Positions 6,915 through 11,858 of a DNA stretch of 11,858 bases are shown in pieces; the stretch's first letter is position 1; every line of letters starts with the position of its first letter. A program made the translations under genes and the position numbers. The DNA is taken from NCBI GenBank assembly GCA_015680635.1, contig JAABOA010000468.1, positions 2,552 to 14,409 of the forward strand, written 5' to 3'. The notes below the pieces were generated by a model. That model ran no database searches. It had not been told where the DNA came from and saw only the letters and a program-made list of their open reading frames with translations. The stretch comes from Lunasporangiospora selenospora (Eukaryota > Mortierellomycota > Mortierellomycetes > Mortierellales > Mortierellaceae).

Positions 6915-9900
6915 TCAGACAACGCTTTGTCGACGCGCATGCCGATGTCCCCGATCTGGATCAAGAACTCCAGCCATTTCCTATCATATTCCACAATGCA
7001 AGTAGTAGAATCAAAAAAAATAGGTAATGTCAATATCCCTCAATAACACAATAACAAAAGCTTCATCCATACAGTAACGCTCAACACCTTTTCTTGTCCA
7101 ACTTACCAGAATGTCCCGATCGATATCCTGCTCTCCAGCACCTCTCAAATGGATCGAAGCTCGTTTGTTGGCCTCTCTTTGTTCAAAGTCCCACTCCCTT
7201 TGTTGCCTAACCTTTGCCTCAGGTCCTCCCAATCCCCAAACTTCACAATCTATAATCTCAAACTCTACTTCAAACCCTTGCTGTCGAGCTCCTCCTGCAC
7301 TTTGGTATACATTGCCTCCAGCAAAGTCCTGACGATAGGTTCCATACTGCAGATTATCGTCCATATACAGCATACAGCTATCAGACTCGTGGCCGCCAAA
7401 TCCTACACCAGCATTCTTGTGAAAGTGAATAAAGTGTCGGTTTGATGCATTGCCTCCCCCAGTGTTGGACGATCTCGAGAATGGATCTGCAGCCGCACCG
7501 CGAGGACTGGTCGCCTGGGGAGAGTAATACGACCGTGATCCTCCCACCGAAGTCGGTGTCTTGGCACTTCCTGGAACAGAGCTAGTGCTAGTATTTGACT
7601 TTCGTGCTGGAAAGACCTCAAAACATGGCGAAAGCTCAAAAATCGCAAACGAGTCGTTACCCCAACCTGACTTTGACACTTTCCATGTCTCGTTCACATA
7701 AGCACCAAGGATCATCCTTTCTCGTCTCTTGGTCTTTTTGGCTGTGACGGCTTCTTTCGAATTGCTTTGTACAGTCGCTGGTTCTTGTGGCAGTTCAGTC
7801 GGTTCAGCCGATAGATGTGTCTCCTCTGTCAGAGTTGTTGAAGTAGTGGTTGTCAAAAGTCCTCCAGAGACAGGGGTGGCTGGAGTTGTGATCGACGTTT
7901 TCTCGATCGACTGTCGGCGAGTATCCACGTTCCATGGAACCGGGTACGTCGGTGAATGGTTACTCGCACTCAAGCTTCCATTGCTACTCATCGACTTTCG
8001 GTGCTTCGTGGTCGCAAATGAGATGGATTTTCGACGACCGATCGTTGTTGTTGGTGTCTCGGTGGAAGAAATTTTTTCTACTAGCAACAGGAACAGGGTT
8101 GGAGCTGGGTACTTGCAGACGTGAACCTCAAACTGGTTCATACTGAAGCCATGGATGCTTCCACAGTAGAGACTTGTCATCGTTGGGGTCAGGACTCGCA
8201 CCTTGGGTGACGGCAGGAACCATGAGACGAGTGTCAATGTCTCGGGCGTGAGAATGGCAGAGGCGGCATTCATTTCTGGAAGGGGGGATATTCCCACTAG
8301 GGATGACGTGCTTCTACTACCTTGTAGCCCATCCAGCATTCCTGCTCCTACTCTGACGCTTCCGCCGGGTCGTCTTCCTGACCCGATTTCTGCAGCAATG
8401 CCTGTTCCGGAGGCAATCGTCTTTGTTACCGATGTAAGGACCGATGCTCGAGCGGCAGTGGTGCCCGTCATGGTAGTGCCAATCAAAAAGAGGCGATAAA
8501 AGTATGGCGAGAGGAGTTCCAGAACATTGGGCGCGTTACGGAAGATATACTTGGAGAACATTGTGTAGTCGATTTTTTCCTGTGAAAGATCCACAGGAGC
8601 CGCTGCCTGACTTTGAGGTCGACTGTACTGTACAATTTGCTCTACAGTGGCGACCGCGCGTTTTCGACACCAGTCCGTTTTGCTGCCACGACCGTTGCGG
8701 TCACTAATTTTACGAGCACTGCTCTTGTCATCGTCCTTGTCCGAATTGGAGAATGTTCGCTGCAGTATATCCACGGCATCACTGGCTCTACTGCTGCCTT
8801 GGCCATCTCGGAGCAGCTTTTGATTTAGCCAAAAGAGTCCTGTTAGGACCTCGACCAAATCCTGCGCCTCCACCTTGGGACCCTTTTCTACAAACTCGTC
8901 GTCGTTTTCAGGATCCCAGTCAAAGCTAATCTCGAGTGGCATGTCTTTGATAGGCTCATCCATCGTCTGGGACTTTTTGAGGACCTCGCCTGCACCAGCA
9001 TCGTTATAATCACCTGCCGATCTAATGTTGTCGGATGTAATCGCTTTGTTGATCGGCAGTCCAGGAGATCTAGCGGCGTCTTGGGAAAGAGGAGACGCAG
9101 GTCTGGGCGCAGGAGTTCTGTCTGCAAAGGACTCAAAGATCACCTTGAGAGGTTTGATATCCACGTGGGTCGTCTCGCTTACTTTTTGGCAATAGATGGC
9201 AAGGGGCTTGATAAAGTCTCTGATGGTTAAACACGTGGGTGTACCTTCGTCGCGACGGTTCGGCAGATCTTCAGGGTTGTCAGGGTATACGGACAGATTG
9301 CAGAAGGATCTGAAGAGCAGCTGGCCCGCATGGCATTCTCCTTTGGGGATGCCAATGTACCGCTATAGTCAGCGCAGGAGAAGAGCCTTTCTGGTCAGCA
9401 ACATTGCACGGGAAGAGAGGTAAAACGATCGACGAAACACCAGCGATGACAGGAAGCGCGTCGAAAAAATTGTTCCAGTCAGCAGGAGAGACTCGACTCT
9501 TGGCGCACTGGACGAGCACCATTGCGGTTTGTCTCTTCCGACTTGGACCCTTGGAAAGGCTTTGTTTCGAATGTCTGTCAGGACAATCAGTATCACCTGT
9601 GTTTTCACTCTCACTTACACACACTCTCTCTCTCCACAGGAAAAAGAAACGCAACAGAATAAAAAAAAAAAAAGGGTAGTCATATTTACATACCACAAAG
9701 CAGGACTCAGTAATGCCGGGAGCTCTCTTCAGAGCGTCCTTCCTTGCCTTCTTCATATCCGGTGACAGCATTGGTGGTGAGGGAGAGGCCCCTGATGCGG
9801 CTGTTGATCCCGTTGTTGTCGATTGAGCAGAGGAGGATGCACCTGACTGCTCCGTGTGTGTATGCAGCTGTTCTATTTCCTCTTGTAATAGCTTGTCCTG

Positions 9901-10131
9901 CTCCTCGACAAGTTTCTGCAGAACCTGCCGGAGAGAGAGGAGTTCGAGTTCGGTGAACTTTGCGGCTAGCTCCTTCTGAAGCTTGTTGCTGGCCCAAGAG
10001 TGGCCTAGAGTGTCGACGGATGGGCCTCTGCCTAGGGCGTGCTGTGCTTTGGGCGAGAGAGCATCACCATGGCCATTGGAATGATGACCGCCAATGGCCG
10101 ATGTCCCAGTCTTTGATTGCGTTCCACCCAT
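6915..10131 (-). CDS. RTC5: Rtc5/mEAK7-family TLDc-domain protein, three exons
   Basis: Down the minus strand, exons are 10131-9694, 9362-7107 and 6980-6915, giving about 919 residues. The start MGGTQSK is a typical N-myristoylation signal, with G at -3 and +4 of the ATG. A predicted helical/coiled stretch (about 55-92) includes FTELELLSLRQVLQKLVEEQ. The conserved middle has ITESCFVRYIGIPKG and CNLSVYPDNPEDLPNRRDEG. The TLDc domain spans about 517-859: SLYCGSIHGFSMNQFEVHV, ILGAYVNETWK, GNDSFAIFELSP, HFIHFHKN and EIIDCEVWGLGG. It is interrupted by Ser/Thr-rich insertions at about 577-690 and 734-787. The C-terminus is a helical REWDFEQREANKRAS region and a short tail in RRQSVV. Established knowledge: yeast Rtc5 and human mEAK7 are lipid-anchored TLDc proteins that bind the V-ATPase, and yeast Rtc5 promotes its disassembly at the vacuole. 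The same role here is inferred by homology. Confidence 0.9.
6981..7106 (-). other. Intron 2 of the TLDc gene (126 nt)
   Basis: The donor CTG|GTAAGT starts at 7106 and the acceptor ATGATAG ends at 6981, both in phase 0. Splicing joins DRDIL to EMAGVLDPDRGH, restoring the family's acidic DIL-x-MAG ending. Retention would add about 31 unrelated residues ending in ITYFF. Confidence 0.85.
9363..9693 (-). other. Intron 1 of the TLDc gene (331 nt)
   Basis: The donor GTG|GTATGT starts at 9693, and the acceptor CTGACTATAG ends at 9363, with a TTGCTGACC branch-like sequence about 40 bases before it. Both flanks are in phase 0 and join ESCFV to RYIGIPKG, as in the family. It is about three times longer than the other introns, carries a T13 run near its 5' end (9661-9673) and a CT/GT-rich block. 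A small extra exon inside it cannot be excluded, but the protein reads through well without one. Confidence 0.8.
9661..9673. repeat. A13 homopolymer in TLDc intron 1
   Basis: Thirteen consecutive A on the plus strand, T13 in the transcript, 20 bases inside the 5' splice site of the long intron. The adjoining plus-strand DNA has a CTCTCTCTCTCC stretch at about 9625-9636. Confidence 0.9.
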
Positions 10132-10139
10132 GTCTGCTT

Positions 10140-10392
10140 AGTGGGGGAGGAGAGGCCGGAAAAGAAATGGCAGGGAAAGGAGGAATGAGAGAGCGTGTGA
10201 GTGTCCGAAGAAGTAAAAGAAGAAAGGGGTGGCGGTGGTGTGGGAGAGGGGCAGAAAAAAGAGATGCACTAGTCGATGGCACACGGCCGAGGATAAGGAA
10301 GAGAGCAGGGGCGTGTGAGCAAATGTGTAAAAGAGAAAAGGAAGGAAGAAAACAGAAGGAGAGGATGGATGGAACGAGTAAGAGAGAATCGC
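10140..10392 (-). promoter_or_regulatory. Long pyrimidine-rich leader/promoter tract of the TLDc gene
   Basis: The plus strand is strongly purine-rich (GGAGGAGAG, AGAAGAAAGG, AAGGAAGGAAG and similar blocks), so the TLDc sense strand is almost all C and T with short interruptions. The tract starts within ten bases of the ATG. C/T-rich blocks before start codons are common fungal core promoter or leader features. Minus-strand open frames across it are low-complexity Ser/Leu/Phe/Pro strings, not genes. Confidence 0.6.
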
Positions 10393-11280
10393 CAACAACA
10401 TGCCACGGAACAAACCACCGTGTACTTGTTCATGCCCCACCCACGGGGATCACTTTCTGAAAGCAGTCCCGCCCTGGGTTCAAGTGCATTAACTCTACGC
10501 CCAGTCCAGACTGCCTGTCCTCCTTCCTTCCCGACGTCGAGGTGTGAGTGTGGGTGTGGCGCAAAGGCAGTCAGCGGTATCGAACTTTGGGCACTTCTTG
10601 GTCCAAGAACAAGCAAGAGTTTCATGCTCAATAAGTAGTGCTCCTGCCTTTCTTTTCCCAGCTGTCATCCCCCGAATGAGGCAACGTCTCCGACGGTGCA
10701 CCTTGTGTCCCGACCGCAATACGCCCAGCGTCCGAAGTCCCTTCAGTTGGCGACTGTTTATTGGAAATTTATTTCCGTTCACCATGCCGATCCTTTATTT
10801 CCATGACCTCCCCCTTTTAAGAAGACTACAGTAGTACTTTAGGGCAAAATCCCTTCTCCCTGGAATGTCGTGTGCTCTCCCGTCTCCCGGCACCACAATG
10901 TGTGAAAGGGTCCTGCAGTAGAGAGGGGTGCCCGGAGGACCTGTCTTTGAGCCTTGCGTCTCGAGACTGATCTTTTGGGTTCTGTGGGGAGAGGAGAGAG
11001 AGAGTGAAAGTGTGACAGCAGTGGATTTCATGGTGTGTCTTTCCTGCACGGCTGCAACAGATGCGGCACCAGACCTGATGGCAGTGTGTCAGGCTGCAGG
11101 GAATAGAAGGATGAAGCCTATGAGCGGGAGGGTGCAGGAAAGGGGCGTAGCCATGACATGGTGATGACACGAATGCTTTTGAATGAATCCTCTCCCACTG
11201 AACCACACTGGACTGCGAAAAAATCGAGTCAAGACCTCCAGAGACACATCGGCTACAGCGGGCCGCTGGATCCGCTTCGC
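10393..11280. other. Divergent intergenic core, no gene recognised
   Basis: No credible gene was found in these ~890 bases. Frames of 80-125 codons exist on both strands but overlap each other and carry no motif. Visible items are a perfect inverted repeat GGAAATTTATTTCC at 10763-10776, just after an ATTGG box at 10760-10764, a CGACGTCG palindrome near 10532, and a GAGAGAGAG run near 10993. This DNA presumably holds promoter elements for the TLDc gene (leftward) and the cysteine-rich gene (rightward). Confidence 0.5.
10763..10776. repeat. Perfect inverted repeat, 6-bp arms, TT spacer
   Basis: GGAAAT-TT-ATTTCC lies in the divergent spacer next to an ATTGG box. It could be a binding site for a dimeric regulator. 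This is inference from symmetry alone, and a 6-bp-arm palindrome is not rare by chance. Confidence 0.5.
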
Positions 11281-11282
11281 AA

Positions 11283-11370
11283 TCTCCTCTCTCTCTTTCC
11301 TCTCACTCGCTCGCACAGCGTCTCTCCCCTTCTCTCCCTTTGCTCCATCTCTCCATCCGACCTTCTTCCC
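11283..11370 (+). promoter_or_regulatory. CT-rich leader before the cysteine-rich secreted protein gene
   Basis: The plus strand is almost continuous CTCTCTCT/CCTTC-type pyrimidine sequence ending about 20 bases before the ATG at 11391. It mirrors the pyrimidine tract on the sense strand of the TLDc gene. Such blocks often sit at or just upstream of fungal transcription starts, which would place the start downstream of most of the upstream ATGs. Confidence 0.55.
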
Positions 11371-11390
11371 CAATCCAACCGTCGCGGCGC

Positions 11391-11858
11391 ATGTGGCCAT
11401 TCGCCCCGCCATCCCCATTGCGGCTACGGCCGCTGCCCTTCCCACTCTACCAACTCCTACTCGTCCTCTTCTCAGTCCATTCCGCTCTCTTCCACCCTCA
11501 CGGACCAACTGGCTCAGCCCACCACTCCTTTGCTGTCTATGCCGCTACCGCCGCCACCTCCACCTCCACCCCAACCTCCAACCGACTATCCACACCGACA
11601 CCCACACTTCCACCCATCGTCATCCCACCACAGTGCCAGGAGTGCTTCCACCCCAATTCCACCAGCCTCGACCCACCCAACAACATCTATAATGACCAGA
11701 TATGCTTCAAGAACACACAGTGCATCCCGCTCACCTACTTTTGCGACTCCCTCTCCAACCCATGTACTGACGCCTCGTCACCATCGCTCTCTCCCGACCC
11801 GTTTCCTTCGCCGGACAACTCTATCCTTTGCCAAGACAGTCTCTGTTTCGGCGACTCC
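11391..11858 (+). CDS. Secreted or membrane-targeted Ser/Thr/Pro- and Cys-rich protein (3' end outside window)
   Basis: The frame is open from ATG 11391 to the last base, giving 156 residues and no stop. It is the first ATG in its frame after the TGA at 11199-11201. The N-terminus has a Pro/Arg-rich segment, then a hydrophobic core LYQLLLVLFSVHSALF (about 19-34) that fits a signal peptide cleaved near HSA, or a signal anchor. A Ser/Thr/Pro-rich stretch (about 52-80) resembles an O-glycosylated linker. Eight cysteines follow at 82, 85, 105, 111, 118, 125, 147 and 152. The core CFKNTQCIPLTYFCD recalls half of an LDL-receptor class A repeat, but the following acidic calcium-binding DxSDE box is absent. 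I cannot name the family. An extracellular or cell-surface role is inferred. A transmembrane segment or anchor could lie beyond the window. Confidence 0.7.
   Translation, partial: MWPFAPPSPLRLRPLPFPLYQLLLVLFSVHSALFHPHGPTGSAHHSFAVYAATAATSTSTPTSNRLSTPTPTLPPIVIPPQCQECFHPNSTSLDPPNNIYNDQICFKNTQCIPLTYFCDSLSNPCTDASSPSLSPDPFPSPDNSILCQDSLCFGDS

Noticed and set aside
7111-8707. Several plus-strand frames of 67-131 codons inside the TLDc gene
   Set aside because: They lie antisense to a well-supported conserved coding region and show only its complement's composition.
10470-10500. GGGTTCAAGTGC as a tRNA B box
   Set aside because: No complementary T-stem flanks, no acceptor stem and no A box at the right distance. 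A TTCGATACC on the minus strand near 10575 fails the same test.
10795-11206. Minus-strand frames with a signal-like MATPLSCTLPLIGFILLFPAA-type start and a CTCTCCCCACAG acceptor-like site
   Set aside because: The signal-like frame ends after about 20 codons. No donor/acceptor pair joins it to a recognisable protein, and the acceptor-like site may be chance in CT-rich DNA or belong to a 5' UTR intron of the TLDc gene, which I cannot show.
11089-11508. Minus-strand 139-codon Arg/Gly/Ala-rich frame at the right end
   Set aside because: It is the complement of the CT-rich leader and the start of the cysteine-rich gene; composition alone explains it.
1-11858. A defence system, biosynthetic cluster, CRISPR array or mobile element
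   Set aside because: The recognised genes are unrelated housekeeping or accessory fungal genes in mixed orientations, with no tailoring enzymes, transposase, long terminal repeats or regularly spaced repeats.

Overview
The window looks like fungal nuclear DNA, most likely from an early-diverging filamentous fungus of the Mortierella type. That placement is inference. It rests on compact genes with short GT-AG introns (mostly 100-130 bases), a large F-box/LRR-like protein, a secreted S41-family protease with KR/RR processing sites, a fungal Rtc5-type TLDc protein, and CT-rich leaders before start codons. I saw no bacterial operon structure, rRNA, convincing tRNA, CRISPR array, transposon or viral gene.

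Layout, left to right. Bases 1-171 are probably the 3' end of an unidentified plus-strand gene. Bases 172-501 are a spacer with a 38-bp tandem duplication. Bases 502-2987 (+) hold a two-exon gene for a ~785-residue F-box protein with degenerate leucine-rich repeats. It is convergent with a three-exon minus-strand gene (5749-3134) for an ~800-residue secreted S41-family serine protease; only 146 bases separate the two stop codons. Bases 5750-6914 are about 1.2 kb of intergenic sequence with long homopolymer runs. They act as the upstream region of the protease gene and the 3' flank of the next gene. Bases 10131-6915 (-) hold a three-exon gene for a ~919-residue TLDc protein of the Rtc5/mEAK7 family, with an N-myristoylation-type start. 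A 1.26 kb divergent spacer with strand-asymmetric purine/pyrimidine tracts follows. From 11391 (+) a secreted or membrane-targeted, Ser/Thr/Pro- and Cys-rich protein begins and runs off the right edge.

The main gain over raw open reading frames is the splice reconstruction. Five introns were placed by matching GT-AG signals, reading phase and family-like protein sequence across the junctions. Without them the protease looks like two genes, the TLDc protein loses its N-terminal third and its true C-terminus, and the F-box is cut off from its LRR body.

The genes do not form an obvious pathway: ubiquitin-ligase substrate choice (F-box), extracellular proteolysis (S41), vacuolar/V-ATPase-linked function (Rtc5-like) and a surface or secreted protein. 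I did not find a clearly new multi-gene system. The most interesting points are the cluster of dibasic cleavage sites inside the protease, the low-complexity insertions splitting the TLDc domain, and the eight-cysteine, partly LDLa-like secreted protein at the right edge.
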